Assembly (NCBI RefSeq): GCF_020024835.1 | Contig: NZ_JAHHTD010000002.1 | Span: 12,465-76,464, forward strand | Direction of reading: 5' to 3' | Origin: Campylobacter sp. | GTDB lineage: Bacteria; Campylobacterota; Campylobacteria; Campylobacterales; Campylobacteraceae | DNA length: 64,000 nucleotides | Program-made: the position numbers and the translations under genes | The notes under the pieces: model-generated | What the model saw: only the letters and a program-made list of their open reading frames with translations | The model's database searches: none | What the model was told of the DNA's origin: nothing | Shown here: positions 51,299-59,529 of the stretch, piece after piece | Numbering within the stretch: position 1 is the stretch's first letter | How the letters are laid out: the number at the start of each line of letters is the position of its first letter

Positions 51299-53216
51299 AT
51301 TTTTTGCCTCTTTTTGCATTATTTGCATCTTAGGGATATTAATTTTTGCTACATATTTGTTTTCAGATTCTAAATTAAACCAATACACATTTAAAGATTA
51401 TAAACCATCACTTACTACTCAAATTTTTGATAAAAATGGTAAATTATTGGCCAATATCTTTGATGAACATCGCTTTTATGCTCCTTATGAAGAACTCCCG
51501 CCAAGATTAATAGAAGCTTTAATAGCTATAGAAGATACGAGTTTTTTTGAACATAATGGAGTAAATATAGATGCTATCATAAGAGCTGCTATTAAGGTTA
51601 TTGGAAGCGGTGGCAAAACTATGGAAGGAGCTTCAACTCTAACTCAACAATTTATAAAAAATACAGAGCTAAGCTCAGAAAGAACACTTAGTAGAAAATT
51701 AAAAGAAGCGATACTAGCATACAAGATAGAACATACTTTAAGTAAAGAGCAAATATTAGAAAGATATTTAAATTTTATTTTTCTAGGGCATGGATATTAT
51801 GGAGTTAAAACTGCTGCCTTAGGATATTTTAGGAAAAATTTAGATGAACTTAGCTTAAAAGAAATAGCTATTTTAGTTGGAATGCCAAAAGCACCAAGCA
51901 CTTATGATCCTACTAAACACTTAGACTTATCTTTAGCTAGAGCCAATAGCGTAATACAAAGAATGTATAATCTTGGATGGATTTCTAATGAAGAATATAT
52001 CAACGCATTAAATGAAATTCCAAAAGTTTATGATGATACCTTAACACAAAATGTCGCACCTTATGTAACTCAAGAAGTATTAAAACAATTAAGTGGCATA
52101 AAAGATCTAAAAAGTGGAGGTTATAAAATAGAATTATCCATAGATCTTGATGTTCAAAATTTAGCAAAAGAGTCTTTGAAATTTGGCTATGATGAAATAG
52201 TAAAACGTGATAAAGACGCGAATTTAAGCACATTAAATGGTGCTATGATAGTTGCAAATCATCAAACTGGTGATATTTTAGCTTTAGTTGGAGGAGTTAA
52301 TTATGCAAAAAGTAATTTTAATCGTGCCACGCAAAGTTTAAGACAACCTGGAAGCTCTTTTAAGCCATTTTTATATCAAATAGCCATTGATTTAGGATAT
52401 TCTCCTATGAGTAAAGTTGCAGATATTTCAAGAATTTTTGAAAGTAGCAATAAGGACGAAAAAGAATGGAAGCCTAAAAATTATGGTGGCAATTTTCAAG
52501 GTTTAATCACTTTAAAAGACGCATTAACAGGTTCAAGAAATCTTGCTACTATTAATCTTGCTCTATCTTTAGGACTTGATGTTATACACAATAAACTTAG
52601 CAATATGGGTTTTAAAAATATTCCTATTGACCTTTCTATAGTTTTAGGAAGTTTTGGAATCTCAATTTATGATTATGCTAAACTTTACACTATCTTTGGA
52701 AATTACGGCATACAAAAAGAGCTAATTTTAATCAAGAGAGTCTTAGATAAAAATGGTAAAGTTGTAGTGGAATTTAATTCTGGTGAAAAAAAAATAAGCA
52801 CTCAAGCACAAGCTTTTTTGGTAAATGATATGATGCAAAATGTTGTCAATGAAGGAACAGGAAAAAATGCAAAAGTCAAAGATATAGAAATAGCTGGAAA
52901 AACAGGTACTTCAAATAAAAGCGTAGATGCTTGGTTTTGCGGCTTAACTCCTGAAATAGAAGCAATAATATGGTATGGAAATGATGATAATAAACCTATG
53001 AAGCAAACAGAAGGTGGTGCAAGAACTGCGGCTCCTGTTTTTAAAGATTTTTTAGTTAAATACTTAAAACTCTACCCTGATAGTGCTAAAAAATTTAAAA
53101 TTCCAAATGGTGTTTATCAAGGTCTTTTTAGAAAAAATAAAGAATATTACACGCACACTTCACCTTTTCCTAAACAAAATTCCATTCTTATAGAAAATAA
53201 TGAAATAATATTTTAA
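51285..53216 (+). CDS. pbpA: Class A penicillin-binding protein 1A
   Basis: A 643-residue bifunctional peptidoglycan synthase with an N-terminal membrane helix (about 4-25). The glycosyltransferase 51 domain shows ALIAIEDTSFFEHNGVN with the catalytic Glu, EGASTLTQQFIKN and the ILERYLNFIFLGHGYYGV motif. The transpeptidase has SXXK in PGSSFKPFLYQ, SRN in LTGSRNLATINL, and KTGTSNKSVDAWF. It builds lateral wall glycan. Length is short compared with E. coli PBP1A (850), as usual here. Confidence 0.95.
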   Translation: MKIIKFFASFCIICILGILIFATYLFSDSKLNQYTFKDYKPSLTTQIFDKNGKLLANIFDEHRFYAPYEELPPRLIEALIAIEDTSFFEHNGVNIDAIIRAAIKVIGSGGKTMEGASTLTQQFIKNTELSSERTLSRKLKEAILAYKIEHTLSKEQILERYLNFIFLGHGYYGVKTAALGYFRKNLDELSLKEIAILVGMPKAPSTYDPTKHLDLSLARANSVIQRMYNLGWISNEEYINALNEIPKVYDDTLTQNVAPYVTQEVLKQLSGIKDLKSGGYKIELSIDLDVQNLAKESLKFGYDEIVKRDKDANLSTLNGAMIVANHQTGDILALVGGVNYAKSNFNRATQSLRQPGSSFKPFLYQIAIDLGYSPMSKVADISRIFESSNKDEKEWKPKNYGGNFQGLITLKDALTGSRNLATINLALSLGLDVIHNKLSNMGFKNIPIDLSIVLGSFGISIYDYAKLYTIFGNYGIQKELILIKRVLDKNGKVVVEFNSGEKKISTQAQAFLVNDMMQNVVNEGTGKNAKVKDIEIAGKTGTSNKSVDAWFCGLTPEIEAIIWYGNDDNKPMKQTEGGARTAAPVFKDFLVKYLKLYPDSAKKFKIPNGVYQGLFRKNKEYYTHTSPFPKQNSILIENNEIIF

Positions 53217-53253
53217 AATATTTTTTATAAACTAATAAAATTTCTCTTTTATT

Positions 53254-53293
53254 TTCCTTTATATGTTTTAATTTTACAAATCATATAAAGGAA
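53254..53293 (+). promoter_or_regulatory. Hairpin that covers the msrP ribosome-binding site
   Basis: Perfect 12-bp arms TTCCTTTATATG (53254-53265) and CATATAAAGGAA (53282-53293) surround a 16-nt loop. The right arm contains AAAGGA, the Shine-Dalgarno sequence of msrP, whose ATG is four bases further on. Folding of the mRNA would block initiation, so this may be a translational control element. It could instead be a protein-binding palindrome or the tail of a pbpA terminator. Confidence 0.6.
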
Positions 53294-53297
53294 TACT

Positions 53298-54191
53298 ATG
53301 AAAATTACTCCAGAAAATTTATACAATCAAAGGCGTCATTTTTTAAAACTTGGGATAGGCGCTTTAATAGGAACAAATTTAATGCAATCAAAATTAATGG
53401 CTTTGGATTTTATTCCTAGTGAGAATTTAGATAAATTGAAAATTAGCAATGAAAAAAATGTAACAAATTATGTGAATTTTTATGAATTCTCTACTAATAA
53501 AAAACAAGCAGTTGAATTAGCTAAAAATTTTAATACCAATAACTGGAAAATAGAAATAAGTGGAGAGGTGGAAAAACCTTTAATTTTTACTATGAAAGAT
53601 TTGCTGTCTTTTCAATTAGAAGAAAGAATTTATAGATTTCGCTGTGTGGAAACTTGGTCTATGGTGGTTCCTTGGATTGGATTTGAATTAAGAACTTTAA
53701 TAGAAAAATGCAAGATTACAAGTAATGCTAAATTTATAAAATTTACCACTCTTTTTGACAAAGATCAATTTGCTGATCAAGCATCTTTTTTTCCTACTCT
53801 TAAATATCCTTATGTGGAAGGTTTAAGATTAGATGAAGCTATGCATCCTTTAACTTTAATGGCCGTTGGAATGTATAAAAAACCTCTATCAGGGCAAAAT
53901 GGAGCTCCAATTCGTTTAGTAATACCTTGGAAATATGGATTTAAAAGTATCAAATCTATAGTAAAAATAGAATTTACAAAAGAACAACCACAAACAACCT
54001 GGGAATTAGCAAATCCTAAAGAATATGGATTTTATGCCAATGTAAATCCTGATGTTTCTCATCCAAGATGGTCTCAAGCTAACGAACGTCCTTTGGGGGA
54101 ATTTTTTACCCAACCAACGTTAATGTTTAACGGCTATGCTAAAGAAGTGGCTCATTTATATGAAAATATGGATTTAAAGGTTAATTTTTAA
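53298..54191 (+). CDS. msrP: Methionine sulphoxide reductase MsrP (YedY), molybdoenzyme
   Basis: A 297-residue periplasmic enzyme that repairs oxidised methionines in envelope proteins using molybdopterin. A Tat signal is present, RRHFLK at residues 12-17, followed by a hydrophobic stretch. The Moco-binding cysteine is Cys116 in YRFRCVETWSMVVPW, and PLTLMAVGMYKKPLSGQNGAPIR (in parts PLTLMAVGMY and GQNGAPIRLV) is typical of the SUOX fold in YedY. It overlaps msrQ by one base. The ribosome-binding site lies in a hairpin. Confidence 0.94.
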   Translation: MKITPENLYNQRRHFLKLGIGALIGTNLMQSKLMALDFIPSENLDKLKISNEKNVTNYVNFYEFSTNKKQAVELAKNFNTNNWKIEISGEVEKPLIFTMKDLLSFQLEERIYRFRCVETWSMVVPWIGFELRTLIEKCKITSNAKFIKFTTLFDKDQFADQASFFPTLKYPYVEGLRLDEAMHPLTLMAVGMYKKPLSGQNGAPIRLVIPWKYGFKSIKSIVKIEFTKEQPQTTWELANPKEYGFYANVNPDVSHPRWSQANERPLGEFFTQPTLMFNGYAKEVAHLYENMDLKVNF

Positions 54192-54766
54192 TGAAAACAA
54201 AACATATCAACTTAAGTATTTTTATATTATTTTGTTTTAGTATTATTTTTAGCATATATCAACTCTTAGATGAATTTGACATAATAAAAGCGGTATATCT
54301 TTATAGTGGCTTATTTAGCTTAATATTTTTTACTTTAAGTTTATTTTTTTCTTTATATAAATTTAAAATCACCAAAGATTTGCCGAAATTTTTAGGATTT
54401 TATACATTTTTTTGGAGTTTAATTCATTTTCTAAATTATTTTATTTTCACAAAAAATTTCAATTTTTTTATGTTTTTAAAAGATACTTTTAGCAAAAGTG
54501 TAGAATTTAGCGGTTTTTTAGCTTTTTTAATGCTTATTTTAATGTTTCTTAGTTCTTTTAAATTATTTAAAAAATTAAATAAAATTAGAAAATTTGGATA
54601 TATTTGCTTTATAATTGCTACTTGGCATTATTTTATATCTGCAAAAATTCCACAATGGCCTCATTTTTTATTTTTGATTATAGCTATTATTTTTTTATCA
54701 ATAAAATTATATAAAATCTTTAAAACACTAAAAAATAATACTTTAAGCAATATTTCCCTTAAATAA
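54191..54766 (+). CDS. msrQ: MsrQ (YedZ), haem b membrane subunit of the MsrPQ system
   Basis: A 191-residue protein with about six membrane helices. It should hold haem b and pass quinol electrons to MsrP. Histidines suited for haem are in FFWSLIHFLNYF and in IIATWHYFISAKIPQWPHFLF, matching the ferric-reductase-like domain. The protein is very rich in Phe, Leu and Ile. The last codons and stop form one arm of a hairpin. Confidence 0.88.
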   Translation: MKTKHINLSIFILFCFSIIFSIYQLLDEFDIIKAVYLYSGLFSLIFFTLSLFFSLYKFKITKDLPKFLGFYTFFWSLIHFLNYFIFTKNFNFFMFLKDTFSKSVEFSGFLAFLMLILMFLSSFKLFKKLNKIRKFGYICFIIATWHYFISAKIPQWPHFLFLIIAIIFLSIKLYKIFKTLKNNTLSNISLK

Positions 54767-54784
54767 AGTTTTACTTAAGGGAAA
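54753..54784 (+). terminator. Hairpin at the end of msrQ
   Basis: Perfect 10-bp arms TTTCCCTTAA (54753-54762) and TTAAGGGAAA (54775-54784) flank a 12-nt loop holding the msrQ stop (54764-54766). The left arm is coding sequence. A-rich and T-rich flanks are present but the following U-tract is weak. Confidence 0.65.
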
Positions 54785-54848
54785 ATATCTAGCTAAAAAC
54801 ATTTAAAAAGCAATTAACTCAAACGAAAGCTTTTTTAGACTTCAAACT

Positions 54849-54865
54849 TATGCTAGCTTAGCATA
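54849..54865 (-). terminator. Short hairpin downstream of copA
   Basis: TATGCTA and TAGCATA (54849-54855 and 54859-54865) pair around a 3-nt loop, about 25 bases past the copA stop on the minus strand. The rest of the 54785-54887 gap shows no gene. Confidence 0.4.
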
Positions 54866-54887
54866 CGCTTAATATGACACAATAAAT

Positions 54888-57017
54888 CTAATATTTTAAA
54901 TTCCTTAATCTCAAAGAATTTAAAACCACAGCTACCGAACTACAGCACATTGCTAAAGCCGCTAAATGAGGACTTAATTTAATAAAAGGAATAAACCCTG
55001 CAGCTATTGGAATACAAAGAATATTATAAATAAAAGCCCAAAATAAATTCAATTTAATAACACTTTTAGTTTTTCTAGAAAGTTTAAAACAATAATCAAC
55101 TAGCATTAAATCATCTTTAATCAAAATGATATCACCGCTTTTTTTAGCTAAATTACTTGCCTTAGAAAAGCTAATACTAGCACTAGCTAAATTTAAAGCT
55201 GGTGCATCATTGATACCATCGCCCACAAAAAGCACTTTTTCTTGCTGTAATTTTTCTTTAATAAAATTAAATTTTTCTTTTGGCTTAAGATTTGCATAAT
55301 ATTCTTTAAGATTGAGCTCTTTAGCTATTTTAGATACACTTACTTCATTATCTCCGCTTAATATAATACTTTTTATATTTTTGTTTGCTAAATTATCAAT
55401 CATCTGTTTTGCTTGAGGCTTTAACTCATTTGTAAAACAAACTCCACCTAAGCAAATTTTATTTTTTACAAAATAAAGTGTTGTTGGAGCTTGGTGTTTA
55501 AATTTTTCTAAAAATTCCTTGCTTTTACCGATATCAATATTTTTATGTTTAAAAAAAATCTCATTTGCTATAAGATATTCATCATTATTTTCTACATATG
55601 ACAAACCATTTCCAATTAAAATATCCAATTTACCTGTTAAATTTGAATTTATATTTGAATATTTAGATATAGCTTTAGCTATAGGATGTGAGCTTAATTG
55701 TTCAATTTGAACTAATTTTTCAAAATCACTTGCTGACAAATTGTGTTGATATATACTTAATTCATCTTTAGTTAAGGTTCCTGTTTTATCAAAAATAGCT
55801 AATTTTATAGTAGATAAATTTTCTAAAATTGTAGGATTTTTAATCAAAATAGAATTTTTTGCTCCATTAAATAAAGCACTAACTATTGCTATAGGAGTTG
55901 CAAGACCTAAAGCACACGGGCAAGAAATCAAAAGTGTCGCACAAGTATGCAAAAAAGCTGAATTTAATCCTTGTGCAAAATACCAAAATATAAACACACA
56001 TACAGCCAATAAAATAATAAAAGCCACAAAATATGCTGAAATTTTATTTGCTAAATTTGCTAGTGGAGTTTTTATATGACCGGCTTTAAAAACCAAATCT
56101 TTAATTTGTTCTAAAGAGCTTTCTATGGATTTTTTACTAGCTTTAATTTTTAAATTTCCATTAAGCAAAATACTTCCTGCTAAAATCTCATCACCTTCTT
56201 TTTTAAAAAGAGGTAAAAATTCTCCTGTTAAAAAACTTACATCTACTTCAGCTTCTCCATAAATTATCACTCCATCAACAACAACACTCTCACCTAATTT
56301 TACCATAATCACATCATCTTTTTTTACAAAAGAACTCAAAACCTCTTTAATACTACCATCATCTAAAATAATACGCGCATACTTTGCTTCCATATTTTTT
56401 AATTTATTTTGATATTCTAAAGAGCTAAATTTAGCATTATCTTCTAAGTATTTGCCTAAAAGTATAAAACTTATAATCATAGCACCGCTACTAAAGTATA
56501 AATAATCATCTTTATTAAAAATTTCCATATATACTAAAAAAGAATATACAAAAGATACTAAAGCTCCAAGTGAAACCAAAGTATTCATATCTAAATTTTT
56601 ATGCAATAATCCTTTAATTGCATAAGAAAAAAAATTTCTTCCACAATAAAAAATAGCTACAAAAGATAAACTTAATTGTATAAAACTTGAAAAAGCACCT
56701 TTAATAAACATTTCAAAATACATTATAATAGCACTCAAAATTACACTCAAAAAAAGAGTATTTCTAAGTTTTTTTAATTGTAAAATTTTATAAAGTTGTA
56801 AATTTTCTTCATCTTCTAAAATTTCAAAACCTAAAGCTTTGATTTTTGCCTTAATTTTATCTTTAAGATTTTCATTAGCTACTAAAAAAACACCACTTGA
56901 ATTTAAATAAGAAACACTAACATTTTCAACTCCATCAATCTTAGAACAAACTTTTTCTATGGCATTGGAGCAATTAACGCAAGTCATATTTGCTATTTTA
57001 AATTTTAACTCAATCAT
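54888..57017 (-). CDS. copA: Copper-exporting P1B-type ATPase CopA
   Basis: A 709-residue heavy-metal ATPase that pumps Cu(I) out of the cytoplasm. The N-terminal metal domain has CVNC (Cys13-Cys16). The membrane metal site is CPC in LISCPCALGLATP, the phosphorylation site is DKTGTLTKDE, and GDGINDAPAL is the hinge motif. The HP motif appears as SSHPIAKAI. About eight membrane helices are present. It overlaps the CopZ-like gene by 8 bases and should share its transcript. Confidence 0.95.
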   Translation of the reverse strand: MIELKFKIANMTCVNCSNAIEKVCSKIDGVENVSVSYLNSSGVFLVANENLKDKIKAKIKALGFEILEDEENLQLYKILQLKKLRNTLFLSVILSAIIMYFEMFIKGAFSSFIQLSLSFVAIFYCGRNFFSYAIKGLLHKNLDMNTLVSLGALVSFVYSFLVYMEIFNKDDYLYFSSGAMIISFILLGKYLEDNAKFSSLEYQNKLKNMEAKYARIILDDGSIKEVLSSFVKKDDVIMVKLGESVVVDGVIIYGEAEVDVSFLTGEFLPLFKKEGDEILAGSILLNGNLKIKASKKSIESSLEQIKDLVFKAGHIKTPLANLANKISAYFVAFIILLAVCVFIFWYFAQGLNSAFLHTCATLLISCPCALGLATPIAIVSALFNGAKNSILIKNPTILENLSTIKLAIFDKTGTLTKDELSIYQHNLSASDFEKLVQIEQLSSHPIAKAISKYSNINSNLTGKLDILIGNGLSYVENNDEYLIANEIFFKHKNIDIGKSKEFLEKFKHQAPTTLYFVKNKICLGGVCFTNELKPQAKQMIDNLANKNIKSIILSGDNEVSVSKIAKELNLKEYYANLKPKEKFNFIKEKLQQEKVLFVGDGINDAPALNLASASISFSKASNLAKKSGDIILIKDDLMLVDYCFKLSRKTKSVIKLNLFWAFIYNILCIPIAAGFIPFIKLSPHLAALAMCCSSVAVVLNSLRLRNLKY

Positions 57018-57204
57018 CTTCTAAAATTTCAAAACCTAAATTTTTTAATTGATTTTTAAAATTTTGAATTTGATCAACTTGTAAATTTATATCAATTGTT
57101 TTATTTTTAATATCAATTTGCATAAAACCAAAATCATCTTCTAAAGAAGCTTTGATCAAATTTGCACAACTTTGACAATTAATATTTTTCGTTTTTATTT
57201 GCAT
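57010..57204 (-). CDS. CopZ-like metallochaperone
   Basis: A 64-residue heavy-metal-associated domain protein. The metal pair is CQSC (Cys10 and Cys13) in NINCQSCANLIKASL. It lacks the methionine of the usual MXCXXC start: the residue two before Cys10 is Ile. It should bind Cu(I) and hand it to CopA, which lies directly downstream and overlaps it. Its C-terminal sequence NLGFEILEDD closely resembles LGFEILEDEE in CopA's own metal domain, which suggests a duplication. Confidence 0.88.
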   Translation of the reverse strand: MQIKTKNINCQSCANLIKASLEDDFGFMQIDIKNKTIDINLQVDQIQNFKNQLKNLGFEILEDD

Positions 57205-57215
57205 ATTTTTCCTTT

Positions 57216-57530
57216 TTAAGAATTCAAAAGTATCACGGCTATTAGCACCACAACTATGCCCGCTAAGCCTATCTTATTTAATTTTTCTTTATAAAAAATC
57301 CATCCACCAAGACACGTTCCTATAATACCAACAGCACCCCAAGTCGAATAAGCAATACTCAAAGGCACATAATTTAAACTAAAAGATAAAATAAAAAAAG
57401 CTAAAATAGCACAAATAATAGCACCAAAACCCCATTTTTTGTATCTAAAACTCTCAGATTTTTTAAGCAATAAATTAGCAACTATATCGAGCAAAGCAGA
57501 TGCAATAATCATCAATAAATATACTTTCAC
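57216..57530 (-). CDS. Small multidrug resistance subunit, MdtI-like
   Basis: A 104-residue four-helix membrane protein of the SMR family. SALLDIVANLLLKKSE matches the start of MdtI (AIVLEIVANVFLKFSD), but the key acidic residue in helix 1 is Asp15 instead of the almost invariant Glu. SIAYSTWGAVGIIGT and the helix 4 GLAGIVVVLIAVILL follow. It probably pairs with the MdtJ-like protein encoded just upstream to form a heterodimer exporting spermidine-like polyamines or other cations. The substrate is inferred from resemblance. The two genes overlap by 4 bases. Confidence 0.85.
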   Translation of the reverse strand: MKVYLLMIIASALLDIVANLLLKKSESFRYKKWGFGAIICAILAFFILSFSLNYVPLSIAYSTWGAVGIIGTCLGGWIFYKEKLNKIGLAGIVVVLIAVILLNS

Positions 57531-57868
57531 TCTTCTTTTACCTCGCCCATATTAATCATTATAATGCCAATTACAGATAAAACAATCCCTAAAATTTGAA
57601 ATTTTGTTAAACTCTCTTTAAACAATAAAAAAGAAACTAAAAGGATAAACACTATTCCTAAAAGTTCCCATACAGCATATGCAATACCAATTTGAATTTT
57701 TTTAATTGCAAGTCCCATAAAATAATATGAAAAAGCTATAAAAAGACTCATAAAAAAATAACCAAAAATTACATTGTCTATTTTTAAAAAACTAGTGCCA
57801 ATAACCTCAAAAACAATAGCGCAAATCAAAAAAAACCATGCAATTATTACTTCTTTTTTTGCACTCAT
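57527..57868 (-). CDS. Small multidrug resistance subunit, MdtJ-like
   Basis: A 113-residue four-helix SMR protein. The proton/substrate glutamate is Glu21 in AIVFEVIGTSFLK, and the rest aligns by eye with MdtJ: IAYAVWELLGIVFI, FLLFKESLTKFQILGI and an acidic tail GEVKEE. It is the first gene of the pair, with TATACT about 33 bases upstream. Paired SMR proteins with unequal tails normally sit in opposite orientations in the membrane. Confidence 0.87.
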   Translation of the reverse strand: MSAKKEVIIAWFFLICAIVFEVIGTSFLKIDNVIFGYFFMSLFIAFSYYFMGLAIKKIQIGIAYAVWELLGIVFILLVSFLLFKESLTKFQILGIVLSVIGIIMINMGEVKEE

Positions 57869-57900
57869 TTGTCTCCTTAATCTTGATATTGGTATTTGAG

Positions 57901-57906
57901 AGTATA
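57901..57906 (-). promoter_or_regulatory. -10 element of the MdtJ/MdtI-like pair
   Basis: TATACT on the minus strand, 33 bases before the MdtJ-like ATG, in the divergent gap with yebC. Confidence 0.5.
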
Positions 57907-57967
57907 AATTTAATATTTGTTTATTTTATCTTACAATTCTTTAAAATCAAATTTAGACTTATTAGTT

Positions 57968-57973
57968 TATACT
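57968..57973 (+). promoter_or_regulatory. -10 element of yebC
   Basis: TATACT lies 34 bases before the chosen yebC start. It would place transcription start near 57980, upstream of the ATG at 58008 but after an in-frame ATG at 57975, which supports the shorter protein. Confidence 0.55.
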
Positions 57974-58007
57974 TTTGCATTTAAATTATTTAAGAAAGAG
58001 AGATTTT

Positions 58008-58715
58008 ATGGGAAGAGCATTTGAATATCGCAGAGCCTCTAAGGAAGCAAGATGGGATAAAATGAGCAAACTTTTTCCAAAACTTGCTAAAGCTATACAA
58101 GTAGCAGCTAAAGAAGGTGGAATTGATCCTGATATGAATCCTAAGCTACGTAGTGCCATAGCTACTGCAAAAGCTAATAATATGCCAAAGGATAATATTG
58201 ACGCAGCTATTAAAAGAGCTAGTGGTAAAGATGGTGCAGATATTAAAAATATACATTATGAAGGAAAAGCAGCACATGGAGCTTTGATTATAGTTGAATG
58301 TATGAGTGATAATCCCACTAGAACTATAGCAAATGTCAAAGCGATTTTTAGCAAAAATGGTGGAGAAATTTTACAAAATGGATCTTTAAATTTTATGTTT
58401 TCTTATAAAGCTGTGTTTCATTTAGAAAATTTTAATGGAGATTTAGAAGAACTTGAGCTTGAACTTATTGATTTTGGACTTGAACGATTAGAACAAAATG
58501 AAGAAGAATTATTAATTATTGGGGATTATACTGCCTTTGGAGAATTAAGTAACGCTATAGAAAAAAAAGGATTAACATTAAAAAAAGCAGGACTTGAATA
58601 TCTTGCAAACAATCCAGTAAATTTTAGTGAAGAACAATTACTAGATATAGAAAAATTGCTTGATAAATTAGATGATGATGATGATGTTCAAGCAGTTTAT
58701 ACCAATATAGAATAA
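58008..58715 (+). CDS. yebC: YebC/PmpR-family protein
   Basis: A 235-residue protein of the YebC family, described as a transcription regulator and, more recently, as a factor that helps ribosomes through proline stretches. The ATG at 58008 is preceded by AGAAAGAGAG and gives the typical beginning MGRAFEYRRASKEARWDKMS. NPKLRSAIATAKANNMPKDN and GGEILQNGSLNFMF are conserved. An upstream ATG adds 11 atypical residues. ppi follows after 8 bp. Confidence 0.95.
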   Translation: MGRAFEYRRASKEARWDKMSKLFPKLAKAIQVAAKEGGIDPDMNPKLRSAIATAKANNMPKDNIDAAIKRASGKDGADIKNIHYEGKAAHGALIIVECMSDNPTRTIANVKAIFSKNGGEILQNGSLNFMFSYKAVFHLENFNGDLEELELELIDFGLERLEQNEEELLIIGDYTAFGELSNAIEKKGLTLKKAGLEYLANNPVNFSEEQLLDIEKLLDKLDDDDDVQAVYTNIE

Positions 58716-58723
58716 GGAAAAAT

Positions 58724-59206
58724 ATGCTAAAAAAAATTGATACTAAAAATGCTAAAAAATATAATTATGCTATCATCAATACCGATAAGGGGGATATGAT
58801 TTTAAAATTGTTTCCAGATGAAGCACCACAAGCTGTTTGTAATTTTGCAAATTTAGCAAATGATGGATTTTATGATGATTTAATATTCCATCGTGTTATA
58901 CCAAATTTTGTTATACAAGGTGGCTGCCCTCAAGGCACAGGAATTGGCGGACCAGGATATGAAATAGAATGCGAATGCGATAATCAAAAACATAAACATT
59001 TAAGAGGAAGTTTATCTATGGCTCACGCAGGAAGAGACACAGGAGGTTCTCAATTTTTCATCTGCCATAGCCCACAAACTCATCTTGATGGAGTTCATAC
59101 CATCTTTGGACAAATTGATGAAAATGATGAAGAGAGTCTAAAAGTTCTAGATAATATTCAAGTCAATGATAAAATAAAAACTATTAAAATTTTAGAAAAA
59201 AAATAA
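58724..59206 (+). CDS. ppi: Peptidyl-prolyl cis-trans isomerase, cyclophilin type
   Basis: A 160-residue cyclophilin without a signal peptide, so cytoplasmic. The active-site segments FHRVIPNFVIQGGCPQGTG, RGSLSMAHAGRDTGGSQFFI and HLDGVHTIFGQI are all present. The stop codon is in the loop of a long AT-rich palindrome. Confidence 0.96.
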   Translation: MLKKIDTKNAKKYNYAIINTDKGDMILKLFPDEAPQAVCNFANLANDGFYDDLIFHRVIPNFVIQGGCPQGTGIGGPGYEIECECDNQKHKHLRGSLSMAHAGRDTGGSQFFICHSPQTHLDGVHTIFGQIDENDEESLKVLDNIQVNDKIKTIKILEKK

Positions 59207-59221
59207 TTTTTCTAAAATTTT
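59186..59221 (+). terminator. Perfect 15-bp AT-rich palindrome over the ppi stop codon
   Basis: AAAATTTTAGAAAAA (59186-59200) and TTTTTCTAAAATTTT (59207-59221) pair exactly around a 6-nt loop holding the ppi stop. The left arm is the final codons of ppi. The stem has one G-C pair per arm, so the energy is modest, but the length makes a terminator or an mRNA end structure plausible. Confidence 0.5.
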
Positions 59222-59529
59222 GCAACTTTATAGTATTTTAAAGGGGCAAGTATTATCTAGTTTTAGCTTTTATTGTCTTTTATGATAATTTTAATTAGTA
59301 AGTAAAAATTTAGCAACTAATATTAATTTTTTGCTAGATTTTACAAAATGAACTTAAAAACAATTAGTAAAATTGATACTTAAATTAAAATTATACTTTA
59401 AGGCAAATGAGAATAATTTGCTTATTTGTGTATTATAATTTTTATTTATCATAAAAATTATAAATGGAAAAACTACAATTCTCAACTTAATTTTATTTTG
59501 ATACAATTACTAAAAAATAAAGTTAAAAA
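59222..59529 (+). other. AT-rich gap without a gene, with two further hairpins
   Basis: This is the longest gap. I see no convincing reading frame. AAAATTTAGCAA (59305-59316) and TTGCTAGATTTT (59331-59342) can pair in plus-strand RNA with one G-U wobble and a 14-nt loop. GCAAAT (59403-59408) and ATTTGC (59416-59421) form a smaller one. Several TATAAT-like boxes occur. A small RNA is possible but unsupported. Confidence 0.4.
59502..59507 (+). promoter_or_regulatory. -10 element of the ThrE-type pair
   Basis: GATACAAT lies 22 bases before the ATG at 59530, following a T-rich stretch. The ribosome-binding site of the gene is poor (AAAG). Confidence 0.45.

Noticed and set aside
54191..54766. msrQ as a fragment of a larger membrane protein
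   Set aside because: The length and helix count match MsrQ, and it follows msrP directly, so it is complete.
59405..59425. Fur-box-like sequence AATGAGAATAATTTGC
   Set aside because: Only about 10 of 14 positions fit the 7-1-7 pattern in very AT-rich DNA, and no iron gene is adjacent.
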